DNA of 64,000 bases from Planococcus rifietoensis (GCF_001465795.2 NZ_CP013659.2:1320501-1384500), one strand, 5' to 3'; shown: positions 50,916 to 59,368, counted from the first letter of the stretch. Made by a program: numbers and translations. Notes: generated by a model not told the origin, from the sequence alone.

Positions 50916-51590
50916 CTACTGCCTACTATAGTAAATGTATTTCAGATCCTCTGTCAGTGGTTGCAATTCGCCATTCGCAATATGATATACTTCGTCGCAC
51001 AATTCTTCAATATCTTCAAAATGATGGCTTGTGAGCAGGATAGTCCGCTCGTCAGCTTGAAGACTTTTAATAATTGCCTTAATATCATTATATGTTTTAT
51101 AATCCAGTGCATTGAATGGTTCATCCAGGATAAGGATATCCTGATTTTCCATGATTGCTTGAGCAATGGCTAATTTTTGTTGCATCCCTAGTGAATAATC
51201 TTTTACTTTCGTCTTATTATCCGGGTTCAACCCCACTAATGCCATGGTATCCTTGATCTGTTTATCGGAAATCTTATTATTGATGGCGGCTAAAAACTGC
51301 AGGTTCTTAAAGCCACTAAAAATTTCAATGTAACCGGGTGTATTGATCAGTACCCCAACATTTTCAGGGAAATCAATTTTTTTTCCGAGTGTTTCTTTCC
51401 GAATTTTTATAGTACCTTCAGCCGGTTTGATAAACCCACATATGAGCTTGAACAAAACGGACTTGCCACTGCCATTACTCCCCACAATTCCGATTGTTTT
51501 ACCTTTCTCGACTTTTAAATCCACATTTTTTAGAACAGGTTTCCCTGAAAAGATTTTTGACACATTGTGTACCTCAATAATAGTTTCCAT
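50916..51590 (-). CDS. ABC transporter ATP-binding protein
   Basis: 224 residues. Walker A GSNGSGKS (37-44), signature YSLGMQQKLAIAQA, Walker B ILILDEPFNALD and H-loop LLTSHHFEDIEELCDE. The SLGMQQKL signature and short length are typical of the bacitracin/lantibiotic-type or CcmA/NatA-type exporters. Its start overlaps the stop of the adjacent permease gene, and two permease genes precede it in the operon. Located right after an AgrC/LytTR two-component operon, it may be its target. Confidence 0.92.
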   Translation of the reverse strand: METIIEVHNVSKIFSGKPVLKNVDLKVEKGKTIGIVGSNGSGKSVLFKLICGFIKPAEGTIKIRKETLGKKIDFPENVGVLINTPGYIEIFSGFKNLQFLAAINNKISDKQIKDTMALVGLNPDNKTKVKDYSLGMQQKLAIAQAIMENQDILILDEPFNALDYKTYNDIKAIIKSLQADERTILLTSHHFEDIEELCDEVYHIANGELQPLTEDLKYIYYSRQ

Positions 51591-52138
51591 TATTCCATCT
51601 CCTTAATAAGAACTCTTTTTCCAAAAAAATGATGGAAAGTCTGCATTAGGAAGCTAAGAAAACTTAATCCTGCCAACATAAATAACACGGAAACGAATAT
51701 CGCACTTAGTGGTGTATCAAAATGCTTGGCATACTCGTTCAAAAGAATATTTGACGTAGTGTCCGAAACCATGAAGAGATTTTGCGAGCTCAAGCCTAAA
51801 CCAAGTAGGCAAATAACCAACACATGCACAGAAACAAAGAGACCTGTATTAAACAAAATAGCAAATGACCTCGTAAAGAAGTAGCTGGAAAAGGTTTTAA
51901 AACGAATGACTACATTTGGCAGTCCGGGTTCTAAATTTACATATATACTCAGTAAATACAGTGGAAGCATGAAAAACAAGAGGTAATATTGTTCAGACAC
52001 CATTCGCAGCAAAAACAGTTCATAACTATCCTCAGTCAATTGACGCTCAGAAAAAGTTAATAAAAAGATTCCGCCTATCGCCAGGAATAATGGCCAGGAA
52101 ATGAATCTCCGAATGTCAGTCCAAAAAATTATAGACAT
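51590..52138 (-). CDS. ABC transporter permease subunit, small
   Basis: 182 residues with four or five hydrophobic segments (WPLFLAIGGIFLLTF, QYYLLFFMLPLYLLSIYVNL, FNTGLFVSVHVLVICLLGLG, PLSAIFVSVLFMLAGLSFLSF). No transporter subfamily signature is visible, but it lies between the second permease gene (11-base gap) and the ATPase gene (overlap), so it belongs to the same complex. Substrate unknown. Confidence 0.75.
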   Translation of the reverse strand: MSIIFWTDIRRFISWPLFLAIGGIFLLTFSERQLTEDSYELFLLRMVSEQYYLLFFMLPLYLLSIYVNLEPGLPNVVIRFKTFSSYFFTRSFAILFNTGLFVSVHVLVICLLGLGLSSQNLFMVSDTTSNILLNEYAKHFDTPLSAIFVSVLFMLAGLSFLSFLMQTFHHFFGKRVLIKEME

Positions 52139-52149
52139 GTTATCACCAC

Positions 52150-52944
52150 CTAAACCCAGTCAGTAGTTTTTTTCACATAGCGCATATAGAGTATGAAGAG
52201 TGTCATTAGAAGAAGCGCGAGCAACGGTCCTGTAAGGAATGAAAAAACAGTGATTGCAGAAGTTGTCACACTAGTAGGTTCAAATGAAACTATAAAACGG
52301 TACGCTTCTAATCGAAGCATAGCCAAAATATAATTATCGAGCATAAGATAGACAAATGGTCCAGTTAAAATAATGAATAAGTTTTGGATATATAAACTGA
52401 AAATAAAACCCATTGTAGCTAAGAGGGCAGCCAAAATACCTTTCCAAAAACTCAAAAGAGCTGCATATACTAAGGGCTGGTTTACAAATAGAGAGCCTGC
52501 CAGATGATTGGCCTCGGTGGATGGAACAATGTTTACAGTGATTGGATCTATCAGGCCGTAGTGTACATCAATCGGGTTGTTTACAAATAAAACCACCAAT
52601 GCACTGACAAAAAAAATGGTGAAAACTAAAGTAAATGCACTGCCACTCATTACAATCCATTTGGCCAAGAGATATTGTTTTTTACTGGTCCTTGGCAATG
52701 TGTAATTTAAAAAGCCATTTTTCTTTTCATAATATAAAAGCCATCCGGTAGGAATAACAGCAATCAAAGGGAAAAGAAGATTAAAAATGGTGGTGCCTAC
52801 TTCCCATGCTTCCAGCTGTTCTTCCAACGCATAACTTTTGTATATAGAACTGCATAAATAAATCGATAAAACTGTGCAAAAGAATAGAACTGTTAGAACG
52901 GGAACTTTGACCTTTCGCCATTCCAGTAATAATAAGTTCTTCAT
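52150..52944 (-). CDS. ABC transporter permease subunit
   Basis: 264 residues with about six membrane helices (VLTVLFFCTVLSIYLCSSIY, LLFPLIAVIPTGWLLYYEKK, FTLVFTIFFVSALVVLFV and others) and the common ABC-2 segment KKNGFLNYTLPRTSKKQYLL. First gene of a three-gene transporter operon with a good promoter. Likely exports a peptide or lipid-linked substrate; not determinable here. Confidence 0.8.
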   Translation of the reverse strand: MKNLLLLEWRKVKVPVLTVLFFCTVLSIYLCSSIYKSYALEEQLEAWEVGTTIFNLLFPLIAVIPTGWLLYYEKKNGFLNYTLPRTSKKQYLLAKWIVMSGSAFTLVFTIFFVSALVVLFVNNPIDVHYGLIDPITVNIVPSTEANHLAGSLFVNQPLVYAALLSFWKGILAALLATMGFIFSLYIQNLFIILTGPFVYLMLDNYILAMLRLEAYRFIVSFEPTSVTTSAITVFSFLTGPLLALLLMTLFILYMRYVKKTTDWV

Positions 52945-52964
52945 ATAAGATCACCTCTACCCCC

Positions 52965-52993
52965 ACTATAATGAGCAAGATGTCTAATCGCAA
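52965..52993 (-). promoter_or_regulatory. SigA-type promoter of the ABC transporter operon
   Basis: On the minus strand TTGCGA, 17 bases, TATAGT, about 20 bases before the first permease ATG. Confidence 0.65.
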
Positions 52994-53014
52994 TACGATA
53001 GAAATAAATAAGGG

Positions 53015-53049
53015 TTTTAAAGGAACGAACAAATTACGTTCCCTTAAAA
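53015..53049. terminator. Hairpin between the two-component and ABC operons
   Basis: TTTTAAAGGAACG pairs with CGTTCCCTTAAAA (one mismatch) over a nine-base loop; likely ends the kinase transcript before the ABC promoter. Confidence 0.6.
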
Positions 53050-53063
53050 CTCCTGTTTATGCA

Positions 53064-54371
53064 TTAGAATTGTATTCCTAGTGTAATCATATTCACTTCC
53101 GGGCTTTCGTTTCGGGCAATGATCCGCGCATTGTAACGTGCGGCAATCTCTTTTACGTTGTAAAGGCCATATCCACGAGGTTCAGAAGAAGCCGACTTGG
53201 ATGAATACCCCATCTCGAACATGTTCATAAACTGTTCATTGCTCATATATCCCGCCGGATTACTGACGGTCAATTCCAGGTGGCCGGCTCTTTCTACCAT
53301 GGATAGATGGATCTTATCTCCTCTAACGCTCGCTTCCAAAGCATTATCTATTAAGATTCCCAACACTTCAATCAGATCTGCGTCTTCGCATTTAAATTGA
53401 TGAACGGGAATTGTCCGTTCAATGTGGAGCTCCCTTTTCAATTGTTCAACTCGTTTCATTTTTGTATAAAGGAAACCAGCCACTACTTTATGATCCATAT
53501 TCAATAGCTCATACTGGCCGTTAGACAGATTAACGCTTTCAACATATGAGTGCATCTTTTCGCGAGCCACTTCAATCGTATCCGCAGTTTCGACCAAGCT
53601 TGAGATGGCTAACAGCTTATTGGAGAATTCATGCTGCCGCGCTCGCACCTCCATCACCAAATCATCAATAATTGGAAGGTATTGTTCTGTCGCTTGGATC
53701 CGATTTTCTGTCATTTGAAATTTTCGTTGTACCAATAAAATCCAGCTCATAAAAGTGCCGACAAAAAACAAGAGAAGAAGGAGGATGACCCGATTTTCAA
53801 AAATCACGGCAGCTTCAAAATTAGCGGAAATGATTAACAGCAACAGGAGAGTAAACACGTTTGTCACCATAATTTTTGTGAATCCACTGGATTTATCCGA
53901 TAACATTCGGTTTATTTTTGATGACAATAACCAGTAACCAATAAGGATGAAACACATAGTGAGAATTCTGATGGAGGTAGTCCCGAGACCAGCAAAATCT
54001 ATGCTTGCAATGCTGAACATTCGAACCAGTGACCAAACGATAAACCCGAGGAATGTAGTAAAGATAACTTCCAAGTGATTCAATCTAAAAGCTACACTAT
54101 TCAGCAAAAGCAATACGCATACTAAGCCGATGATGCCGGCAAGGGAATTTACAGGGAGGATTTCGAAATTCCGAAAAGCGATTGTTGTCTTAATCCCCAT
54201 GTCTGTTGGGTCTATACTGACTCTGGATAAAAAGCAGAAAATGAACAGGAGAGCGCACCAAACAAAGGATTTTTTGTTGGCAGCCAGTTCTTCTTTACCA
54301 AAGCAAAACATTACTATGTAGATGCTTAGAACATCCAGGCTGATCTGTAAAAGTAATTGAGACATTGCCAT
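53064..54371 (-). CDS. AgrC-type sensor histidine kinase (GHKL)
   Basis: 435 residues. Six or seven membrane helices in the first 215 residues, then a dimerisation helix with the phospho-acceptor in RQHEFSNKLLAI (His247), N-box IDNALEASV and G-box EPRGYGLYNVKEIA. This is the layout of peptide-sensing AgrC/ComD-like (HPK10) kinases. Its ATG overlaps the response regulator stop (TAATG), so the two are coupled. No AgrB/AgrD-type peptide gene is visible nearby, so the signal is unknown. Confidence 0.9.
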   Translation of the reverse strand: MAMSQLLLQISLDVLSIYIVMFCFGKEELAANKKSFVWCALLFIFCFLSRVSIDPTDMGIKTTIAFRNFEILPVNSLAGIIGLVCVLLLLNSVAFRLNHLEVIFTTFLGFIVWSLVRMFSIASIDFAGLGTTSIRILTMCFILIGYWLLSSKINRMLSDKSSGFTKIMVTNVFTLLLLLIISANFEAAVIFENRVILLLLLFFVGTFMSWILLVQRKFQMTENRIQATEQYLPIIDDLVMEVRARQHEFSNKLLAISSLVETADTIEVAREKMHSYVESVNLSNGQYELLNMDHKVVAGFLYTKMKRVEQLKRELHIERTIPVHQFKCEDADLIEVLGILIDNALEASVRGDKIHLSMVERAGHLELTVSNPAGYMSNEQFMNMFEMGYSSKSASSEPRGYGLYNVKEIAARYNARIIARNESPEVNMITLGIQF

Positions 54372-55090
54372 TAACCTGCACCCATTACAGTGTCTCTGAA
54401 TTTATTGCCTATCGGAAGGTCTATGGAGAATCCTCTAAGATATAATTTGTTTTCAACCTTGGAAATGCGTTCAATTGAATCCGTGTTGATAATATAGCTT
54501 TTATGGCATTGCTGAAAAGGGCCATCCTTTAAAAGTTCGAATATTGATTTTAAAGAATATCCAGCAATATGTTCCTGGACCAAACCGCCCTCTGAGTTCT
54601 TCATGTGGAAAACCATTTTCTTTCCAAAAGATTCGATGTAAAGAATGTCTTGTAACCGGTATTCAAAAATAAATCCCTTCTGCTCCAACCGAATGGTGCG
54701 GGAATCGCCATGGACATTCTCCAAATAATCAAGTACACCGAAAATTGCTGTCTTAACCTCTTCTTTTGTGAATGGTTTTACAAGATAATCGTAGCATTTT
54801 ATTTCCCGGTAAGCCCGGAGTTCTTCGGTCGCAATGGCTGTGGCAAAAATCATAGGTGTGTATCTGTATTTTTGTAAATTTCTTAGTTTGTTCGCTAAGT
54901 CGGTTCCTTTATAATCGGTTAATTGTATATCAATAATAAAAAGCGAGATATTATATCGATTTGCAATATCTAGGGCTTGTTCTGCACTTGGGGAAATATG
55001 TATATGGAAATTTCGGTTCATTTCCAACAAGATAAACCGCAAAAATTGTTGGATTTGTTCATCGTCTTCGATGATTAAAATATGGTTCAT
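54371..55090 (-). CDS. LytTR-family response regulator
   Basis: 239 residues. Receiver domain with IIEDDEQ and the phospho-acceptor Asp in LFIIDIQLTD (Asp54), Lys in DYLVKPFTKEE; then a LytTR DNA-binding domain from about residue 135 (FEYRLQDILYIESFGKKMVF, QCHKSYIINTDSIERISKVE, LPIGNKFRDTV). AgrA-like. Such regulators bind pairs of short direct repeats upstream of target promoters, often an adjacent peptide exporter. First gene of the operon. Confidence 0.92.
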   Translation of the reverse strand: MNHILIIEDDEQIQQFLRFILLEMNRNFHIHISPSAEQALDIANRYNISLFIIDIQLTDYKGTDLANKLRNLQKYRYTPMIFATAIATEELRAYREIKCYDYLVKPFTKEEVKTAIFGVLDYLENVHGDSRTIRLEQKGFIFEYRLQDILYIESFGKKMVFHMKNSEGGLVQEHIAGYSLKSIFELLKDGPFQQCHKSYIINTDSIERISKVENKLYLRGFSIDLPIGNKFRDTVMGAG

Positions 55091-55232
55091 CCTTAGTATT
55101 CCTCACTTTCCGGATCATCTTGATACTCAATGAAAATATGAGAATCAATAAATGTCTAATATTGTAATCATTTTACTACAAATTAATAGTTCATGTATTT
55201 TCCGTTGAAAGGAGATAGTAAAACACTAAAAT

Positions 55233-55317
55233 TTCACATATGACCCCTTATCGGAAGAGAAGAAGCTAAGTATAAGCTTCTTCTTTTTTTGTACGCATAA
55301 GTGTATATTTACGAACG
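55233..55317 (+). repeat. Dispersed terminator-bearing repeat, copy A
   Basis: Order: TTCACATATGACCCCTTATC and GGAAGAGA, then hairpin GAAGAAGCT/AGCTTCTTC with T7, then GTACGCATAAGTGTATATTT and ACGAACG. Copies B (55810), C (57134) and D (59468) share the ACATATGA/CTTATCGGAAG head, and some share the tail; 42514 and 45440 carry single parts. Confidence 0.6.
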
Positions 55318-55486
55318 CTTTAAAACAGAAATTCATATACACATCTTCTTTAATAGAAAAAACGTTTAAAAATTATAGTGTTCTTCTATTCCATCCATAT
55401 TAGAGCATTAGAAATTGTTTTTTCTTTATATTTTGGTAAAATAAGTAAGGGTGCGATATAATTTTATTACTGAAAGGAAGATGAAT

Positions 55487-55744
55487 ATGCTAAAGTCTGG
55501 TGTCATATCTATTGCAGCTTTTTTAATTTCTTTAGGTGTATATACAACCTGGTTCTTTAACGAAGATTTATTTTCAAAGTCAGTAATGATCATAGCAATT
55601 GCGCTACCTATTATTGGAATTATTACAGCCTTACTTGCCAAGAAAAAATCGCTAAAGATAGTAGGACTAGTCGGAAATACATTTGTATTATTATGGGCGG
55701 TTGTAATTCCATTTGCATCTACTCTATTTTGGAACACTCCGTAA
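55487..55744 (+). CDS. Small membrane protein, paralogue of the one at 41719
   Basis: 85 residues, same three-helix layout and near-identical order of residues as the protein at 41719-41973 (for example KSLKIVGLVGNTFVLLWAVV against RSLRVVGLVGNSLVLLLAVV). The ATG six bases after AAAGGAAG is preferred over one adjoining it. The upstream TTTTGGTAAAATAAGTAAGG matches the other copy, so gene and promoter were duplicated together. Function unknown. Confidence 0.75.
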   Translation: MLKSGVISIAAFLISLGVYTTWFFNEDLFSKSVMIIAIALPIIGIITALLAKKKSLKIVGLVGNTFVLLWAVVIPFASTLFWNTP

Positions 55745-55809
55745 ACTACTAGATTTTCTGCAATAGTGGATAGCAACTACTATTCGCTTGTAATCTACTA
55801 GTCTTTGAG

Positions 55810-55920
55810 TTTACATATCAAAACTTATCGGAAGCTGTATAAATAGAAAGGGGGAGTAGATACATTTTTGTTCGCATATACTCTCCCTTTTGTTTGCAAA
55901 AATGAACTTTTATGAACGGT
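55810..55920 (+). repeat. Dispersed terminator-bearing repeat, copy B
   Basis: Head GTTTACATATCAAAACTTAT then CGGAAG, a different hairpin (AAAGGGGGAGTA with TACTCTCCCTTT) with TTTTG, and the tail TTTGCAAAAATGAAC ... TTTTATGAACGG. Within it GTTCGCATAT echoes the tail motif again. The rest of 55745-56185 holds no gene I can support. Confidence 0.5.
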
Positions 55921-56185
55921 CAATTTAACAAAGAATACGATTTATGAATACTTATGGAGAATTAAATATTTATAAAGAATTGAGACCTGATTGTGATATG
56001 GTATTTATATGGAAGTGAAATTACTGAAAATAGTAATAAAGAAAATTGGTTTTAGGTGATGAGGTATTGAAATATAGATTTTGGCGGTCCGTCAATTAGT
56101 TTTAGTGGTGTATCTTTAACTTCATTTAGCATTCAAGATAACACATACTATACAAATATTATGCTGATTTAGGGAGTGAGTAAAA

Positions 56186-56743
56186 TTGAAAAAGAAAAAT
56201 ATTTTATTTCTTATTACTGTCGTAGTATTCCTAACATTATTTATAGGTGTTAGCGGTTATGTGTATCCTTTTTCACCCATCGGCTACACAAAATCCGTCA
56301 CCGTTCAGCATGGTTTTACGGATAAATACGATAGCAAATTTGAAGAAATAGAAAGTATGCTCAATAATACAAATTCGAATGATATTTTTCTGGATCAAAT
56401 AGAGGTTACTCTAGAGACAGTAGATTTAAACTGGCTACGGTCAAATGAAATGCAAAAAGTGAATCTAAATCAATTGCAAAAAATGGAATTGGAAGCTCAA
56501 GATCAATACCAAGGAAATTTAGGATTATCGAGAGGGTATGAAAATATTGACGCGAAATCTTTGCAATACTTAAACGCATTAACAGATGGATTTAAGAAAG
56601 CGGAGGATGAACTACAAAGAATTATATACCCTGAATTAAGCTCACGATCCAACATCGAAGAGAAAGTGTCTCATTTACCGTCAATCTATTACGTTATCCT
56701 TGTTAACATTGAACGTTTAGTTGAAGAATACCAAAAAAATTAA
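56186..56743 (+). CDS. Exported or membrane-anchored protein, function unknown
   Basis: 185 residues: N-terminal helix (ILFLITVVVFLTLFIGVSGY) then an outside, mostly helical domain rich in Asn, Gln and Glu (YDSKFEEIESMLNNTNSNDI, LDGFKKAEDELQRIIYPELS-like stretches, YYVILVNIERLVEEYQKN). TTG start after GGGAGTGAG. No lipobox Cys. Family not recognised. Confidence 0.6.
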   Translation: MKKKNILFLITVVVFLTLFIGVSGYVYPFSPIGYTKSVTVQHGFTDKYDSKFEEIESMLNNTNSNDIFLDQIEVTLETVDLNWLRSNEMQKVNLNQLQKMELEAQDQYQGNLGLSRGYENIDAKSLQYLNALTDGFKKAEDELQRIIYPELSSRSNIEEKVSHLPSIYYVILVNIERLVEEYQKN

Positions 56744-56981
56744 AGGGCTTGTCATAACAACAATAAAGCTGCACTCAAATTAGGTGAAACCTAAAAAGTG
56801 CTCCCTCTTGGAACAAACCCAAAAAGTTAGAGAAAGAATTAAGCCATAGGTTCGGTATTCGTCCGGACTCATGGTTTTTAATGATTCTCCACTAACTATT
56901 GAGATGTTCGAACAGGATGAATGAAACTATATACAATAAAAGGATTTACTTATTTACATGTAATTCTTGACGGTCTCATTT

Positions 56982-57015
56982 GGAATTTAACTTAATATCA
57001 AGTAAGTTATATACC
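56982..57015. repeat. Decayed copy of the 34-bp palindrome
   Basis: GGAATTTAACTTA, 8 bases (ATATCAAG), TAAGTTATATACC. The inner seven bases of each arm and the 8-base loop length match copies 1-4; the outer bases have drifted. Confidence 0.55.
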
Positions 57016-57133
57016 AAAACTTAATTCAAGAAGCTTCGAAGCTCAAGAAAAGAAAGTAGATTAGCTAGAAAAAATCATATATTCAAAAGATCGCTCCATA
57101 AAGTTTTTAAGGTTGAATTCCAAAAGAATATAA

Positions 57134-57230
57134 GTTTACATATGATTCCTTATCGGAAGAGAACCAGCTCAAACATGGGTTTCTTCTTTTTCTTTATACC
57201 TGGGAAAATGTATTTTAAAGAACAATTTTA
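57134..57230 (+). repeat. Dispersed terminator-bearing repeat, copy C
   Basis: Head GTTTACATATGATTCCTTAT then CGGAAGAGA, a weaker hairpin (CCAGCTCAAACATGGG region) with TTCTTCTTTTTC. The preceding 56744-57133 contains a short coherent reading (KPKKLEKELSHRFGIRPDSW and FLMILH) without a start, perhaps a gene fragment. Confidence 0.5.
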
Positions 57231-57309
57231 TTTTAAGGTTAATTACTATGAAAGCTTTTTAAGATAAGTATTTACTAATTTGTTACAGTTGTAATAATAT
57301 TATGGAAAT

Positions 57310-57600
57310 TATTAAAAGCATTGAAGAGAGAAGTACCTAAGGATTGATGATTTAAAGAGAGCTCCGTTTTGCTGAAAAGGAGTAATGATCAACTTAGCGA
57401 AATAAAGTCTCTGAGCTTCTTGCCAAGCTAATCTTTTGGATTAGGGATAGCAAGACGGAATCCACCGTTATAAGGATAGGGTATGACTGTACCCAATAAG
57501 ATTGGCTGCAGCAATGCACCAATAAACTAAGGTGGTACCACGAAATGATAACTTTCGTCCTTAAGATTAAGTTCTTGGGGGTGAAGGTTTTTTATTTTGT
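57310..57600 (+). promoter_or_regulatory. T-box riboswitch leader upstream of a GNAT gene
   Basis: The T-box sequence AACTAAGGTGGTACCACG (57525-57542) is canonical. It is followed by a terminator in which ACTTTCGTCCTTAAG (57551-57565) pairs with CTTGGGGGTGAAGGT (57574-57588) and a T6 run. Upstream, AGAGA ... TCTCT, CTAAG ... CTTAG and TTGAT ... ATCAA form a plausible Stem I with an AGTA/GAA specifier loop and the CTCCGTTTTGCTGAAAAGGA distal region. The loop reads CGAAATAAAG; if the codon directly follows GAA it is ATA (Ile), but I cannot fix the register. It should let transcription continue when the matching tRNA is uncharged. Confidence 0.9.
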
Positions 57601-57649
57601 TTGAATGTAAGCTTGTTACTACTAAAAATTTGAAATGAGGAGAATGAGC

Positions 57650-58225
57650 ATGAATTCTATCTTATTAAATCTACCGTCTGAAGTAGAAGCCGCACGACTA
57701 ATTTTGAGAGCCCCTTCTTATTCTGGAGATGGAGAAGCAGTAAATAAAGCAATTAAAGATTCTATTCATGAACTGAGGCAATGGTTGCCGTTTGCACAAG
57801 AGATTCCAACTTTGGAAGAGACTGAAATTAGTCTCCGTGAGGCTCACATCAAATTTCTTGAAAGAGAGAGTTTTCGCTTTTTGATCTTCCACAAGGATTC
57901 TCAAAAGTTTATCGGAACAGCAAGTTTACAGAGCGTGGACTGGGAAGTTCGAAAATGTGAGATTGGCTACTGGATCCACACAAAATTTAGCAGCAATGGA
58001 TATATAACAGAAGCAGTAAAGACATTAATGGAATATGGGATTAATGAGCTAGGGTTTAACCGACTTGAAATTAGATGCGAATCTGCCAATTTGCCAAGTC
58101 GAGCGATACCTGAAAAATTAGGGTTCAAACTAGAAGGAATTCTCGCGAATGAGGATTTGTCAGCAGATGGAAAAAATCTGACGGACACATGTATATATGC
58201 AGTCACTCAAAAAAGAAGATTTTAA
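57650..58225 (+). CDS. GNAT acetyltransferase (RimJ/RimL type) under T-box control
   Basis: 191 residues. RimJ-like beginning (ARLILRAPSYSGDGEAVNKA), acetyl-CoA region IGYWIHTKFSSNGYITEAVK, and LEIRCESANLPSRAIPEKLG near the end. The ATG seven bases after GAGGAG is preferred over in-frame ATGs at 57635 and 57644. The T-box leader ends 50 bases upstream, so expression should rise when one amino acid is scarce. That is unusual for an acetyltransferase; it may act on an amino acid, an aminoacyl compound or an antibiotic that targets a tRNA synthetase. Confidence 0.85.
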   Translation: MNSILLNLPSEVEAARLILRAPSYSGDGEAVNKAIKDSIHELRQWLPFAQEIPTLEETEISLREAHIKFLERESFRFLIFHKDSQKFIGTASLQSVDWEVRKCEIGYWIHTKFSSNGYITEAVKTLMEYGINELGFNRLEIRCESANLPSRAIPEKLGFKLEGILANEDLSADGKNLTDTCIYAVTQKRRF

Positions 58226-58329
58226 CATCAAATCTTTAATGGATTTGTTCGAGTATCAGTATTTATCAAGACATCCAAAGGATTCCTTTAGAATATAATA
58301 AAGAAATAAGATTGAGGGAGTGAGTAATC

Positions 58330-58626
58330 ATCTTAATAAAAGTTGTTTTTCCTTTGATAATTTTAGGCACAGGGCTGGTCGTGGCTTATAAGTTGAGCAG
58401 ACATAAGTCAGAGAAAAAGAAGCAAATTATATTGGGGATCACTTTAATAGTGGTGGTTGCACCCTTTCTTTCTTGGCTTGTCGGAGGCTTGTATGCAACA
58501 TTTGGATCTATTGAAACTACAGGCTGGGCAGAAATCGTTTATCCTATGATTATTTTTCCTTTGATCGGCTTACTTGGAATTGGATGGTTGGTAAAAGGGG
58601 TTCTTAAGAAGAAGGAAGCCAATTAA
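58330..58626 (+). CDS. Small membrane protein, possible ATC start codon
   Basis: About 98 residues with three hydrophobic segments. GGGAG lies nine bases before an ATC that begins a natural start (LIKVVFPLIILGTGLVVAYK). There is an in-frame TGA just upstream and no ATG; the next usual start is TTG at 58354 inside the first helix, with no ribosome site. Either a rare ATC start or loss of the start by mutation. Function unknown. Confidence 0.5.
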   Translation: MLIKVVFPLIILGTGLVVAYKLSRHKSEKKKQIILGITLIVVVAPFLSWLVGGLYATFGSIETTGWAEIVYPMIIFPLIGLLGIGWLVKGVLKKKEAN

Positions 58627-58628
58627 GT

Positions 58629-58696
58629 TGGATGTAACTTATTGGGAATTATGCAAGCTTCAAAGAGCTGGTTGTGCCACTCTTTGAAGCTTGCAT
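58629..58696. repeat. Half copy of the 34-bp palindrome joined to a perfect hairpin
   Basis: TGGATGTAACTTA and an 8-base TTGGGAAT match the left arm and loop length of the 34-bp element, but the right arm is replaced by ATGCAAGCTTCAAAGA (58651-58666), which pairs perfectly with TCTTTGAAGCTTGCAT (58681-58696). The second hairpin may be a terminator, although its T tail is poor. Confidence 0.6.
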
Positions 58697-58771
58697 TGTG
58701 AAAAGCGCAATTTATATATTAAAAATATTAGTTATTATTCTTTTTAAAAAAATTTAAACGAGCTGCATTTA

Positions 58772-59368
58772 TTGATTTTAAAATATCAGTTAACAGTCGA
58801 AGATTTATTCGCGCTCTAAAATAATTATTTTCGCACTAGAAAGTACCACCTTAATAGGGGCAGACTAGCTTTGGTCGTCTTGTTATTGTTTTCATATCTT
58901 ACGTTTAACTCCTTATTGCTGATATTCTTGCCGGGAAATGTTTCACCTGATTTAATTGGTCCGATCTCGATAGGAGGGGGAATCCTTTCGGCTTTGATTC
59001 TGCTGCGGTTCGTCCAAGACTTGTACTTAAAAATACAGGTTTGGCGATTTAAAATAGCTTTTAAGCGATTAAAAAACAACGGTTGGCCAAAAGGGTGTCT
59101 CACCAAACTAACTCCTGAAGGTATCGAGCTGAACGTTCACAACAGCCAACTACACGGAAAGACTCAATTGAACTGGAATGCAGTTCAGAAGGTAGAAGAA
59201 GACGAGTACCGATTTTTTCTCTATCAAACGGATACGGATACTGTTGTTCTTCCAAAGCAAACAGACTCACCGAATGAAGAAATACATAAAGAACTGAAAA
59301 ATTTGCCCGCACAACATATCGGTCACTTGCTTAACAATAACTCGAAGAAAACAGCCAATATTTTATAG
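58772..59368 (+). pseudogene. YcxB-like membrane protein gene with in-frame TAA near the 5' end
   Basis: From a TTG the frame reads ILKYQLTVEDLFAL, then TAA (58817-58819), then NNYFRTRKYHLNRGRLALVV and two membrane helices, and a beta domain (LTPEGIELNVHNSQLHGKTQ, LNWNAVQKVEEDEYRFFLYQ). YQLTxEDxxAxNxYxxxxS followed by two helices and a GI-type C-terminal domain is the order of YcxB-like proteins, so the stop breaks the normal N-terminus. Translation might restart at TTG 58871, but that has no ribosome site and cuts into the helix. Confidence 0.6.

Noticed and set aside
52781..53032. 83-codon minus-strand frame as a possible signal peptide precursor for the AgrC kinase
   Set aside because: It overlaps the permease gene in another frame and lacks a leader-peptide or AgrD-like pattern.
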